Below, in pieces: positions 49,583-58,424 of a DNA stretch of 64,000 nucleotides. Each line of letters opens with the position of its first letter. Position 1 is the stretch's first letter. Location of the stretch: NCBI RefSeq assembly GCF_001427665.1, contig NZ_LMHC01000021.1:337934-401933 (forward strand). The letters are read 5' to 3'. The notes under the pieces are model-generated. The model did not search any database, had not been told where the DNA came from, and saw only the letters and a program-made list of their open reading frames with translations. The DNA comes from Caulobacter sp. Root655 (GTDB lineage Bacteria > Pseudomonadota > Alphaproteobacteria > Caulobacterales > Caulobacteraceae). Position numbers and translations under genes: made by a program.

Positions 49583-50775
49583 ACCTCGACCACCTTGTCC
49601 GGCGCGCGGCGCAGGGCGCGGCTGAAGAACACCGGCAGGCAAAGCAGATAGAGCGCCGCGCCGCCTAGCCAGACCAGGCCCGGGAAGGCTCCGCGCGACG
49701 CGAAGTAGACCTGGCTGATCAGCAGCGGGGCGATCACCGACGACACGCCGGTCATGCTGGCCAGCACGCCCTGCAGGCGCCCCTGATGCGCCTCGCCGGC
49801 CCGGAACGACAGCAGCGACTGCAGGGCCGGCCCGCCGATTCCGCCCAGGCAGAACACCGGGAACAACAGGAAGGCCATCCAGCCCCGGGTGACGAAAGCG
49901 ATCGCCACATAGGCCAGCGTGTCGGCGACGATGCCGATGGCCAGGGCGCGCCGCTCGCCCCAGCGCTCGCTGACTGGCCCGGCGACGAAGGCCTGGGCCA
50001 GGGCATGGAACAGACCGAATCCGGCCAGGGAAATCCCGATCATCAGACCGTTCCAGGCGAATTTGTCCTCGCCATAGAGCACCCAGACCGTGCCGCCGAT
50101 GTCGCCGACCACGGCCAGGACGAGGAAGGTCGCCAGCAGCGGCAGCAGCGCCGGAAAAGCCAAGGCCCAGCGCAGCGGCCCCAACGGATTGAAGGTCGAG
50201 ACCTCGACCTTCCCGCCTCGCCCCTTGTGCGATTCCGGCAGGACCAGCAGCGCCACCAGGAAGTTCAGGCCGTTCAGCGCCGCCGCCGCCAGGAACGGCG
50301 CCCGTACCCAGACGTCGCCCAGCAGCCCGCCGATCACCGGCCCCGCGATGAAGCCGAGACCGAAACAGGCGCTCATGTAGCCGAACTGTCGGGTCAGTTG
50401 ATCGCCGGGCGTGATGTCGGCGATGTAGGCCGAGGCCACCGCGCCGCTGGCTCCGGTCATGCCGGCGATCGCCCGACCGGCGAACAGCCACCAGAACGAC
50501 GGGGCCAGAGCCAGGAACAAATAGTCGATGGCCGCGCCACCCAGCGAGACCAGCAGCACCGGCCGCCGGCCGAACCGATCGCTGAGCGCACCCAGCACCG
50601 GCGCACAGACGAACTGCATCAGGGCGTAGAGCGCCAGGAACGCCCCGAACCGCCAGCCCAGTTCGCTGGTGTGCCCGACCTCGCGCAGCAGGCGCGGGAT
50701 GATGGGCAGGACCAGGCCCACGCCCATCGCGTCCAGCGCCACCGTGGTCAGTATGACGCCCAACGCCTTCTTCAT
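49579..50775 (-). CDS. MFS transporter, TetA-like drug:H+ antiporter family
   Basis: A 398-aa, twelve-helix major facilitator. ALDAMGVGLVLPIIPRLLREVG in helix 1 and motif A GALSDRFGRRPVLLVSLGGAAIDY after helix 2 are typical of the TetA(A/C)-like DHA1 group. IADITPGDQLTRQFGYMSACFGLGFIAGPVIGGLLG matches motif C. Efflux of a drug-like compound is likely; resistance to tetracycline cannot be assumed for chromosomal homologues. The start at the ATG (50775) has GAGGT upstream; a GTG two codons earlier is possible. Confidence 0.88.
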   Translation of the reverse strand: MKKALGVILTTVALDAMGVGLVLPIIPRLLREVGHTSELGWRFGAFLALYALMQFVCAPVLGALSDRFGRRPVLLVSLGGAAIDYLFLALAPSFWWLFAGRAIAGMTGASGAVASAYIADITPGDQLTRQFGYMSACFGLGFIAGPVIGGLLGDVWVRAPFLAAAALNGLNFLVALLVLPESHKGRGGKVEVSTFNPLGPLRWALAFPALLPLLATFLVLAVVGDIGGTVWVLYGEDKFAWNGLMIGISLAGFGLFHALAQAFVAGPVSERWGERRALAIGIVADTLAYVAIAFVTRGWMAFLLFPVFCLGGIGGPALQSLLSFRAGEAHQGRLQGVLASMTGVSSVIAPLLISQVYFASRGAFPGLVWLGGAALYLLCLPVFFSRALRRAPDKVVEV

Positions 50776-50837
50776 GCTCACCTCACGCCCGCCTTCTAGG
50801 AGGTCGCGCGCGATCGGAACAGTGGCCTCGCGGGGCG

Positions 50838-51014
50838 CTAGACCAGCGCCCGCCGCGCCACCTCGTTGCGGCGGGCCTCCATCCGCAGCCGGGCTTCCTC
50901 GATGGCGTCGGCCTCGACCACGGTCAGCAGGTTGTCGATCACCCGGATCGAGACGGCGATCGCATTGGCGATCTGCTGGCGCAGCTTGCGGGGATCGGCG
51001 CTCGGCTCGGTCAT
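50838..51014 (-). CDS. Small hypothetical protein, 58 aa
   Basis: MTEPSADPRKLRQQIANAIAVSIRVIDNLLTVVEADAIEEARLRMEARRNEVARRALV is predicted to be largely helical, with alternating charges that suggest a short coiled coil. It begins 5 bp after the stop of the GH2 gene on the same strand and may be co-expressed with it. The family is not recognised. Confidence 0.55.
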   Translation of the reverse strand: MTEPSADPRKLRQQIANAIAVSIRVIDNLLTVVEADAIEEARLRMEARRNEVARRALV

Positions 51015-51019
51015 GCGGG

Positions 51020-52978
51020 TCAAGCCTTGGCGGGCTTGCTCCACAGCTGGCGGACGCGATGGGCGGCCAGCTTGGGTCGACGGTCGCGGGTGAAGACGCC
51101 TTTGTGGTTCAGGGCCCCGACCCGCATGATGCTCTGCGAAGTGCGGAAATCGGCGAAGGCCCAGGGGTGGGTTCCGAAGATGTACGGAAAGGCCTCCAGC
51201 ACCCGGATATACATCTCGACCATGTCGGCCTGGTATTCCTCGGTCCACATCTCGGGCGGCTGGGAATGCATGCCGGCCACGGCGTCGGCGCCGAACTCAG
51301 TGAACATGATCGGCTTGCCCGGGTGGCGGGCGTGCAGCTTGGCGACGTCGGACTTCAGCGCCTCCTCGGCCCGGTCCAACTGGCCCGACAGCGAATACCA
51401 GCCCTGGTAGGAGTTGGTGCAGATCACATCGCCCAGGGCCTGCCAGTCCGAGGAGCCGCCCTGCACGCTGACGATCGTCACCGGCCGCGTGGCGTCCAGC
51501 TGGCGGGTCAGGTCGAACAGAGGACTGAAGAACGTCAGGCCCGTCTCGTTGCCGCCGGGCGGCTCGGGGTCGGTGGTGTGGAAGGGCTTGACCAGCGGCT
51601 CATTGGCCAGCGACCACATGATCACGCAGGGATGGTTCTTGTCGCGCCGCACCAGGTCGACGATGTCCTGCTTGAGCTGACTGAACCGCGCCTGCTGGAT
51701 CTCGGGCGGATCGGCGAACACCAGGCTGACGGCCGGGGTCTCGTCGATGACCAGCAGGCCGTATTCGTCGGCCAGCATCATCGCTTCTTCGCTGTAGGGG
51801 TAGTGCGAGGTGCGGAAGCTGTTGCCGCCCAGCCATTTCAGCAGCTCGAAGTCGCGGACGATCGTGGCCACGTCCAGGCCGCGGCCGTGGACCGCGAAAT
51901 CCTCGTGCTTGCCGAAGCCGCGCAGGAACACCGGCTTGCCGTTCAGCAGCAGCCGCTCGTTCCTGGCCTCGATGGTGCGTACGCCGATCTTCAGCGCGTA
52001 TTCGTCGGGCGCGGCCGCGTTCTCCAGCCGGACAGTCAGGGTGTAGAGGTGCGGGTCCTCCGGGCTCCAGAGCCGCGGGGCCTTCAGGGCAACGGTCGTC
52101 CCGCCCTTGCCGCCGGTCAGGGTGGCGCTGACCTTTTGCGCGCCCTTGTCATCGGCGATCGTCACCGTGGCCAGGCCCGACCAGGCGGCGCTGGCTTCCA
52201 GGTCGACCTGAACCTTGCCGTCGAGGCTGGTCTTCACCGTCACGTCGTGCAGGTGGACGTCGGGCGTCGTGAACAACAGCACCGGGCGATGGACGCCGGC
52301 AAAGGGGAAAAAGTCGTAGGCGGTCTGCGGGAAGTGCACGGTGTGCATGTGCCAGCGCGCGGTGTCCGGCGTCGCCGGCACGCGGTCCAGGCGGATCTTG
52401 TTCTCGACCAGCACGGTCAGCACGTTGTCGCCGTCCATCGACACGGCGTCGGTGACGTCGAAGGCGAACGGCAGGTGGCCGCCGACGTGGCCGCCCAGTT
52501 CCTTGCCGTTCAGCCAGACCTTGGCGGTGTAGTTGACCGAGCCGAAGCGCAGATGGATGCGCTGGCCGGCCCAGCCCTTGTCGATCCGGAAGTCGGTCTC
52601 GTACCAGGCCGAGCCGACATAGTTGCGCACGTCGTCAAAGACCTCGTTCCAACTGCCGGGCACCGGGATGAGGCGGAAGTCACGCAGGCCTTTCTGCCAG
52701 CCTTCGCCTTCGCCGACGTCCTTGGGGTCGCTGCGGAAGCGCCATGTCGCGGCCAGGCTCTTGGTCGAGCGGGTGGCGCTTTCATGCGGATAGAGCAGGC
52801 TGGGCAAACCCGAGCGCGGGGCCAGCTTGCCGGTCTGGGCGACAGCCTGACCGGCGCCGGCCATCACGCCGGCCAGGGCCATGCCGCTCGCGATGCCGAC
52901 GGCGCTTCTGCGCGTGACCAGGCCACGCCGGGTTTGACCGTCATCGTTTCGCGAATTGTCCGACATCGTGGGCCTCAT
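51020..52978 (-). CDS. Glycoside hydrolase family 2, beta-glucuronidase-like, Tat-exported
   Basis: 652 aa. A twin-arginine signal (TRRSAVGIASGMALAGVMAGAGQAVA) indicates folded export. The GH2 sugar-binding (GSWNEVFDDVRNYVGSAWYETDF, YTAKVWLNGKELGGHVGGHLPF), immunoglobulin-like and TIM-barrel domains follow in order. NSFRTSHYPYSEEAMMLADEYGLLVIDE, the acid/base Glu in IMWSLANEP and the nucleophile Glu in MFTEFGADAVAG match beta-glucuronidases. Divergent manD supports a role in glucuronide use, though galactosidase activity is not excluded. Confidence 0.88.
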   Translation of the reverse strand: MRPTMSDNSRNDDGQTRRGLVTRRSAVGIASGMALAGVMAGAGQAVAQTGKLAPRSGLPSLLYPHESATRSTKSLAATWRFRSDPKDVGEGEGWQKGLRDFRLIPVPGSWNEVFDDVRNYVGSAWYETDFRIDKGWAGQRIHLRFGSVNYTAKVWLNGKELGGHVGGHLPFAFDVTDAVSMDGDNVLTVLVENKIRLDRVPATPDTARWHMHTVHFPQTAYDFFPFAGVHRPVLLFTTPDVHLHDVTVKTSLDGKVQVDLEASAAWSGLATVTIADDKGAQKVSATLTGGKGGTTVALKAPRLWSPEDPHLYTLTVRLENAAAPDEYALKIGVRTIEARNERLLLNGKPVFLRGFGKHEDFAVHGRGLDVATIVRDFELLKWLGGNSFRTSHYPYSEEAMMLADEYGLLVIDETPAVSLVFADPPEIQQARFSQLKQDIVDLVRRDKNHPCVIMWSLANEPLVKPFHTTDPEPPGGNETGLTFFSPLFDLTRQLDATRPVTIVSVQGGSSDWQALGDVICTNSYQGWYSLSGQLDRAEEALKSDVAKLHARHPGKPIMFTEFGADAVAGMHSQPPEMWTEEYQADMVEMYIRVLEAFPYIFGTHPWAFADFRTSQSIMRVGALNHKGVFTRDRRPKLAAHRVRQLWSKPAKA

Positions 52979-53520
52979 GCGCTCTGAAATCTGAACTCAG
53001 CCTAGCGGCGAATCCCGCGGGGCCTGGGTCAAGAAAAGCGGCGAACCCAAAGGCCCGCCGTCTAGGGACTGGGGAGCAAGCCCTAGTAGGAAGCCGACAA
53101 CCGCACGCCCGCATGGCGGTGGAAATCGCGAGCGGCTGCAGCTCGGTGACGGCCTAGCTGCGAAGGCGCCGTACGGGTTGGCGCCGTTCTGGCGCCGATG
53201 CGGAGCGCAAGCTAACAAGTGGTCTGGCCACTTTCAAGGGATCTCCCGGCCTTCCGGTGAAAATCGACGACACGGTTTCCGAAATGGGAGCGAACCCTTG
53301 CGAAAGCTGCGTTGCCTTTAACGAATTCAAGGAAATCGCGACAAATCGAAGCCTGACGACACGCCATGCGCCCTGGCCAACACGCTTGACACCGCACCCA
53401 GAACCGACGCAATTGGCCAGGCCACTTTCAAGACCTTCTCTTAAAAGAGTCGGGCCATCCCGCACTCGCGGGAACAAACGGAAGCGGCGACCGCGCCAGT
53501 CTGCTTCACGGAACGCCCGA
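52979..53520. other. 542-bp divergent regulatory region between the GH2 and manD genes
   Basis: No convincing gene. It contains AAGTGGTCTGGCCACTTTCA at 53217-53236 (arms AAGTGG/CCACTT) and a related AATTGGCCAGGCCACTTTCA about 190 bp away (53410-53429). These look like two sites for one dimeric regulator, possibly of the GntR (UxuR/ExuR-like) or LacI type used in hexuronate catabolism. The manD promoter should lie at the right end. Confidence 0.55.
53217..53429. promoter_or_regulatory. Duplicated operator-like motif TGGyCwGGCCACTTTCAAG
   Basis: Copy one reads TGGTCTGGCCACTTTCAAGG and copy two TGGCCAGGCCACTTTCAAGA. They have the same orientation, differ at only a few positions and are about 190 bp apart. 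The spacing would allow looping. Nothing else in the window shares this motif. Confidence 0.55.
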
Positions 53521-54732
53521 ATGCCGAAAATCACCGACGCCAAGGTCATCGTCACCTGTCCGGGGCGCAACTTCGTCACCCTGAAGATCACCACCGAGGA
53601 CGGGGTCTACGGCATCGGCGACGCCACCCTGAACGGCCGCGAGCTGGCGGTGGTGGCCTATCTGCAAGAACATGTGGTCCCCTGCCTGATCGGCCGCGAC
53701 GCCCACGCCATCGAGGACATCTGGCAGTTCCTCTACAAGGGCGCCTACTGGCGGCGCGGCCCGGTGACGATGTCGGCCATCGCCGCCGTCGACGTGGCCC
53801 TGTGGGACATCAAGGCCAAGATCGCCGGCCTGCCGCTCTACCAGCTGCTGGGCGGGGCCAGCCGCACCGGGGTGATGGTCTACGGCCACGCCAACGGCGC
53901 CACCATCGCGGACACCATCGCCGAGGCGGTCAAGTACAAGGCCATGGGCTACAAGGCCATCCGCCTGCAGACCGGCGTCCCCGGCCTCCCCAGCACCTAC
54001 GGGGTCTCCAAGGACAAGCTGTTCTACGAGCCGGCCGACGCCGCCATCCCCACCGAGAACGTCTGGTCGACCTCCAAGTACCTGCCCACCGTGCCCAAGC
54101 TGTTCGAGGCGGCCCGCGACGCCCTGGGCTGGGACGTCCACCTGCTGCACGACAGTCACCACCGCCTGACCCCGATCGAGGCCGCCCGCCTGGGCAAGGA
54201 CCTGGAGCCCTACCGCCCGTTCTGGCTGGAGGACGTCACCCCGGCCGAGAACCAGGCCAGCTTCCGGCTGATCCGCCAGCACACCACCACCCCCCTGGCG
54301 GTCGGCGAGGTGTTCAGCTCGATCTGGGACTGCAAGCAGCTGATCGAGGAACAGCTGATCGACTACATCCGCACCACCATCGTCCACGCCGGCGGGATCT
54401 CCCACCTCAAGCGCATCGCCGGCCTGGCCGAGATCAACAACGTCAAGACCGGCTTCCACGGGGCCACCGACCTGTCGCCGGTCTGCATGGGCGCGGCCCT
54501 GCACTTCGACCTCTGGGTCCCCAATTTCGGCATCCAGGAATATATGCGCCACACGCCGGAAACCGACGCGGTCTTCCCCCACGCCTACACGTTCAAGGAC
54601 GGCGAGCTGCACCCCGGCGAGACCCCCGGCCACGGCGTCGACATCGACGAGGCCCTCGCCGCCCAGTTCCCCTACAAGCCCGCCAGCCTGCCCGTGAACC
54701 GCCTCGAGGACGGCACCCTGTTCAACTGGTAG
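53521..54732 (+). CDS. manD: D-mannonate dehydratase, ManD type (enolase superfamily)
   Basis: A 403-aa enzyme converting D-mannonate to 2-keto-3-deoxygluconate in glucuronate degradation. Residues equivalent to those of characterised ManD proteins are present with a +1 offset: Arg148 and Tyr160 ([14 protein letters not shown] loop), metal ligands Asp211, Glu237 (WLEDVTP) and Glu263 (VGEVF), and His213. The C-terminal capping segment [23 protein letters not shown] is intact. A longer ORF from 53257 is non-coding upstream of this ATG. The product may follow from the exported GH2 enzyme's activity. Confidence 0.92.
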   Translation: MPKITDAKVIVTCPGRNFVTLKITTEDGVYGIGDATLNGRELAVVAYLQEHVVPCLIGRDAHAIEDIWQFLYKGAYWRRGPVTMSAIAAVDVALWDIKAKIAGLPLYQLLGGASRTGVMVYGHANGATIADTIAEAVKYKAMGYKAIRLQTGVPGLPSTYGVSKDKLFYEPADAAIPTENVWSTSKYLPTVPKLFEAARDALGWDVHLLHDSHHRLTPIEAARLGKDLEPYRPFWLEDVTPAENQASFRLIRQHTTTPLAVGEVFSSIWDCKQLIEEQLIDYIRTTIVHAGGISHLKRIAGLAEINNVKTGFHGATDLSPVCMGAALHFDLWVPNFGIQEYMRHTPETDAVFPHAYTFKDGELHPGETPGHGVDIDEALAAQFPYKPASLPVNRLEDGTLFNW

Positions 54733-54766
54733 GCGACGGCGCGCGGCTCATCGCGCCGCGCGCGCC

Positions 54767-55147
54767 CTATTTCTGCACGCTCGAGGCCCCGCCCTCGCTG
54801 GCCTTGTGGATGTACTGCTCGGCCACCAGCCAGGCCTTGACCGGCCGCAGCGAGCCCAGGCATCCGGCCAGCAGCGCCGGAAACACCGTCGCGAACTGCA
54901 CCCAGAGCGGCGGCTGGTGGGCCACCACGGCCCAGGCCCAGACGGTGATCACCAGGATCCCGACGCCGGTCATCACGAAGAAGGCCGGACCATCGGCCGG
55001 ATCGGCGAAGCCATAGTCCAGATCGCAGCGGTCGCAGCGCTTCGCCAGTTTCAGGAAGCCGTTGTAGAGCTTGCCCTCGCCGCAACGCGGACAGCGGCAG
55101 AGCAGGCCCGAGCGCAGGCTGGAAGGGGCGTTGAAGGCGGTGATCAT
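54767..55147 (-). CDS. DUF983 membrane protein with zinc-ribbon-like N-terminus
   Basis: 126 aa. CRCPRCGEGKLYNGFLKLAKRCDRCDLDYG carries four or five Cys in CxxC pairs, the DUF983 signature. ADPADGPAFFVM and two membrane helices (VGILVITVWAWAVVAH, FATVFPALLAGCLGSL) follow. The function is unknown; some relatives are linked to cytochrome oxidase assembly. It is divergent from the MocR gene across a palindrome. Confidence 0.88.
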   Translation of the reverse strand: MITAFNAPSSLRSGLLCRCPRCGEGKLYNGFLKLAKRCDRCDLDYGFADPADGPAFFVMTGVGILVITVWAWAVVAHQPPLWVQFATVFPALLAGCLGSLRPVKAWLVAEQYIHKASEGGASSVQK

Positions 55148-55176
55148 CGGATCACTCCATACAATATCGACTTTAT

Positions 55177-55204
55177 TGCATACATTTCTGATAGAATGTA
55201 TGCA
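55177..55204. promoter_or_regulatory. Inverted repeat between DUF983 and mocR-type genes, probable MocR operator
   Basis: TGCATACAT (55177-55185) and its exact complement ATGTATGCA (55196-55204) flank 10 bp, 22-50 bp upstream of the MocR-like start. A related ATACAAT half-site lies at about 55159. MocR regulators commonly bind such sites near their own gene, so autoregulation is likely. Confidence 0.7.
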
Positions 55205-55225
55205 TTTGATCATGGAGACGCAACC

Positions 55226-56605
55226 ATGACCCGCGATCGTCCCACCACCGGTTGGCTCAGGCGCGTCGCGCGAAACGGCGGCCAGCCGATCTATCTGGCC
55301 CTGGCCGAGGCCTTGGAGGCAGCGATCCGCGACGGCGAGTTGCAGCCCGGCGACCAACTGCCGCCGCAGCGCGCGGTCGCCGGCCAGTTGGGCGTCGACT
55401 TCACCACGGTCACCCGGGCCTATGGCGCGGCCCGCGCCCGGGGCCTGGTCGAGGGGGCGGTCGGGCGCGGCACCTTCGTGCGCCGCGCCGCCGACGACGA
55501 GGCCGGGCTGGTCGACCTGAGCATGAACCTGCCGCCACCGCCGCGGGGCGTGTCGCTGGCCACCCTGCTGAAGGAGACCACCGCGGCCATCCTCGACCGC
55601 ACCGACGTCGCCACCCTGATGGCCTATCACGCCGGACCCGGCACGCCGGCCCAGCGCGCCGCCGGCGCGGCCTGGCTGGCGCCCTATGTCGGCGAGGTGG
55701 CGGCCGAGCGCCTCGTGGTCTGTCCTGGCGCGCAATCGGCCCTGACCGCCGTGCTGACCACCCTCGCCCGCCCCGGCGCCAGCCTCGTCGTCGAGCCCCT
55801 CACCTACCCCGGCCTGACCGCCCTGGCCCGGCGGCTGGACCTGCGGCTGGTCGCCTGCCCCGTCGATGACGACGGGTTCGTCCCCGAAGCCCTGGCCAGG
55901 CTGTGCGCCGAGCAATGCCCGGCGGCGATCTACGTCGTCCCGACCACCCGCAACCCGGTGGCCACGACCATGGGCCTGGCGCGACGGCGTGACGTAGCGG
56001 CGGTCGCCGAAGGCAGCGGAACCTGGCTGATCGAGGACGACCCCTACAGCCGGCTGTTCGACACCCCGCTTCCGGCCCTGGCCGCCCTGGCGCCGGCCCG
56101 CGCGTTCCATATCGCCACCCTGTCCAAGACCCTGTCGCCGGGCCTGCGAACCGCCTTCCTGGTCGCGCCGACCGGATCGATGGCCGCGCAGGTGACCGCC
56201 AGCCTGCGCGCCACGGCCCTGATGGGCTCCCCCCTGACCACCGCCGTCGCCACGCGCTGGATTCGCGACGGCGCGGCCGAGCGCCTGCTGAACGGGGTGA
56301 GGCTGGAAGCCCGGGCGCGCCGGGCCCTGGCCGCCGAAATCCTGCCGATGGCCCGGGGCGCGCCGGAAGCCATCCACGTCTGGCTCGACCTGCCCGCCGG
56401 GTGGGACGCCGGGCGCGTGCATGGCCAGGCCGCCGCCCGCGGCCTGTCGCTGGTCGCCGCCGACGCCTTCGCCGCCGGCCCTGAACACCCCAACGGCCTG
56501 CGGATTTCCCTGGGCGGCCCCGCCAGCCAGGCGCTGCTGCGCGACGCCCTGAGCAAGGTCGCGACCCTGCTGACCAGCGACGCGCCGCCCCGCGTGGTCG
56601 TCTGA
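55226..56605 (+). CDS. MocR-type regulator (GntR HTH fused to aminotransferase fold)
   Basis: 459 aa. The GntR winged helix (PIYLALAEALEAAIRDGELQPGDQLPPQRAVAGQLGVDFTTVTRAYGAARARGLVEG) occupies residues ~20-88. A fold-type I PLP domain follows, with the expected Lys in HIATLSKTLSPGLR and DDPYSRLF. The ligand is an amino compound or PLP itself. The divergent DUF983 gene is the candidate target besides its own promoter. GGAG upstream supports the start. Confidence 0.9.
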   Translation: MTRDRPTTGWLRRVARNGGQPIYLALAEALEAAIRDGELQPGDQLPPQRAVAGQLGVDFTTVTRAYGAARARGLVEGAVGRGTFVRRAADDEAGLVDLSMNLPPPPRGVSLATLLKETTAAILDRTDVATLMAYHAGPGTPAQRAAGAAWLAPYVGEVAAERLVVCPGAQSALTAVLTTLARPGASLVVEPLTYPGLTALARRLDLRLVACPVDDDGFVPEALARLCAEQCPAAIYVVPTTRNPVATTMGLARRRDVAAVAEGSGTWLIEDDPYSRLFDTPLPALAALAPARAFHIATLSKTLSPGLRTAFLVAPTGSMAAQVTASLRATALMGSPLTTAVATRWIRDGAAERLLNGVRLEARARRALAAEILPMARGAPEAIHVWLDLPAGWDAGRVHGQAAARGLSLVAADAFAAGPEHPNGLRISLGGPASQALLRDALSKVATLLTSDAPPRVVV

Positions 56606-56614
56606 CCAAACAAA

Positions 56615-56642
56615 AGCCCCGGAACGTGACCGCTCCGGGGCA
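56615..56642 (-). terminator. Intrinsic terminator of the 2'-5' RNA ligase-like gene
   Basis: Read on the minus strand, GCCCCGGAGC-G-GTCAC-GTTCCGGGGC is followed by TTTTGTTTGG. It lies about 106 bp beyond the stop of the minus-strand gene at 56748. It may also serve the convergent MocR gene. Confidence 0.7.
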
Positions 56643-56747
56643 AGTGGGAATAGAGGGGGATACAGCTAGACAATGCGCCAGCCGCCGATTGGTTCAACTT
56701 GAACGATCAGCGCGGCCGAAACGCACGCTCCGGCAGCCAACGACGCC

Positions 56748-57341
56748 TCAACGCAGCGACCAGCGGGCCAGCGGCACATGCTCGGTCCGGCCGAGCAGGC
56801 TGTGGATCAGACTGAAGCCGCCCACCCGCCAGGTCACCGGTTCAAGGGGCTGCCCGGCGACCAGTTGGCGGTCGTAGAGCATCGTGACGTGCGGGGTGAA
56901 GGCCTTGTCCACCAGGCGGGCGCCCCCCGCCCGCGCCATGGCCAGGCCCAGATCGCGCTGGAAGGCCCGCAGGGCCTCGAGCCCCTCGCCGCCCTGCAGG
57001 ACGAACGGGTTGTTGCCGCCGTTGTGGAAACTGCCCGCCCGGTCGAAGGTGACGTCGAACGACGGGGTCGAGACGGCCTCCGCCGCCTGGGTCGCCATCG
57101 CCACGACGTCGCGCCGCAAGCCGGCGTGGTCGCCCAGGTGATGCAGGGTGACGTGGAAACGCTCCGCCGCCAGCGGCCGGCCGCTTAGCTGGTGCAAGGT
57201 CCGCAGACGCTCGGCATGACGCGCGACGACGGCGGCGGTCGCGGGGTCCGGAAAGATCGCGAAGAACAGCCGGTCGGTGACCGGGGCCGGCGCGAAGAGA
57301 GAAAACTGGTCGGACACTCGGGCCTCTTGCGTGGAGTTCAT
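56748..57341 (-). CDS. thpR: 2'-5' RNA ligase-like protein (2H phosphoesterase)
   Basis: 197 aa. Two HxTx motifs, HVTLHHLGD and HVTMLYD, define the 2H phosphoesterase fold of the LigT/ThpR family, which acts as an RNA 2',3'-cyclic phosphodiesterase. RLFFAIFPDPATAAVVARHAERL is the usual N-terminal strand. The ATG at 57341 is taken; a GTG at 57317 (MSDQFSLFAP) is an equally plausible start. Physiological substrates are unknown. Confidence 0.88.
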   Translation of the reverse strand: MNSTQEARVSDQFSLFAPAPVTDRLFFAIFPDPATAAVVARHAERLRTLHQLSGRPLAAERFHVTLHHLGDHAGLRRDVVAMATQAAEAVSTPSFDVTFDRAGSFHNGGNNPFVLQGGEGLEALRAFQRDLGLAMARAGGARLVDKAFTPHVTMLYDRQLVAGQPLEPVTWRVGGFSLIHSLLGRTEHVPLARWSLR

Positions 57342-57553
57342 CGTCCGCGCCAGGACGCGGCGGCCCCGCACCCTGTTTCGGGACCGGCCCGCAAAGTCGC
57401 ATGGCGCGGGCCTTCGCCGATAGCCGCAATATGCGCGTCGCCACATCGCCACGACCCGCATGACCGCCTGCGATAGTGCATAGCCATCGAGACATGGAAA
57501 ATTCAGGAAAGTCCGCTCAGGACGGGGCCAATCGCACCATTCGATGTTCCCGC

Positions 57554-57607
57554 TTGACTAACACATACCCCAATGGCTATACGATAACCCATAGCCCAAA
57601 GGGTATG
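57554..57607 (+). promoter_or_regulatory. Promoter and nested operator of the ArsR-led operon
   Basis: TTGACT (57554-57559), 17 bp, then CTATAC (57577-57582) form a good -35/-10. Nested on it are CATACCC (57564-57570) opposed by GGGTATG (57601-57607) and GGCTAT opposed by ATAGCC, symmetric about 57585. A dimeric ArsR protein binding here would cover the -10 and start site. Confidence 0.7.
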
Positions 57608-57615
57608 GATTCCAA

Positions 57616-57939
57616 ATGTCGACCGCGCACGACGTGCTCTTCAGAACACTCGCCGACCCGACCCGACGGGCCCTCTTCGAACGTCTGTGCCGTGAAGGCG
57701 AGAAGACGGTCGGGGCCCTGACGGCCCGGGCCGGAGTCTCGCAGCCGGTCGTTTCAAAGCATCTCGGGATCCTGAAACAAGCCGGGCTGGTGCGCGACCG
57801 CCACGAAGGTCGCCACACCCACTATAGCGCGCAACTGGGCGCCCTGACCCCGCTGGTCGACTGGACCAGCCAGATGGCGGGGTTCTGGCAGAGCCGGTTC
57901 GACGACCTCGAAGATCTCCTCAGAAGGATGGACCAATGA
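57616..57939 (+). CDS. ArsR-family transcriptional regulator
   Basis: 107 aa. The winged helix RTLADPTRRALFERLCREGEKTVGALTARAGVSQPVVSKHLGILKQAGLVRDRHEGRHTHYSA is typical of ArsR/SmtB proteins. There are no metal-binding Cys pairs, so it is of the non-metal subgroup that often pairs with SRPBCC proteins. It overlaps the next gene by 4 bp and lies 8 bp after a nested inverted repeat, so autoregulation is likely. Confidence 0.9.
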   Translation: MSTAHDVLFRTLADPTRRALFERLCREGEKTVGALTARAGVSQPVVSKHLGILKQAGLVRDRHEGRHTHYSAQLGALTPLVDWTSQMAGFWQSRFDDLEDLLRRMDQ

Positions 57940-58367
57940 ACAACCCCGCAACCGAAACGCTCTCCGTCGTGGTCGAACGGGAGATTTCCCATCCGGCGGA
58001 AAAACTCTGGCGCGCGCTCACCCAGCCGCACCTGATCGAGGAGTGGCTGATGAAGAACGACTTCAAGCCCGTCGTGGGCCACAGCTTCAATCTTCGCGGC
58101 GACTGGGGCGGCGTGCTGGACTGCGAAGTCCTCGCCGTCGAACCGAACAGGACGTTGTCCTACACCTGGAATTTCAAGCACGATGACGCGGCCTATGATC
58201 TGAAGAGCGTGGTGACCTTCACGCTCACCCCAACGGCCGCGGGCACGCACCTGCGCATGGAGCAGTCGGGCTTCCGGCCGGATCAGAAGCAGGCCTTCGG
58301 CGGCGCCAAGAGCGGCTGGCGGCAGTTCTTCGCGAACCTGGATCAGGTCCTGGCGCGGGCGGACTAA
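57936..58367 (+). CDS. SRPBCC (AHSA1-like) domain protein
   Basis: 143 aa with a START/SRPBCC fold: VVEREISHPAEKLWRALTQPHLIEEWLMKNDFKPVVGHSFNLRG, then LSYTWNF and the C-terminal GGAKSGWRQFFANLDQVLA helix. A hydrophobic-ligand binding role is inferred. The ArsR-SRPBCC pairing is common. The start overlaps the ArsR stop (ATGA). Confidence 0.9.
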   Translation: MNNPATETLSVVVEREISHPAEKLWRALTQPHLIEEWLMKNDFKPVVGHSFNLRGDWGGVLDCEVLAVEPNRTLSYTWNFKHDDAAYDLKSVVTFTLTPTAAGTHLRMEQSGFRPDQKQAFGGAKSGWRQFFANLDQVLARAD

Positions 58368-58424
58368 GGCCGTCGCCCCACGGTTCGCCCTATCCGCGTC
58401 GTCTCGTCTTCAGAGGAGGTCCCC

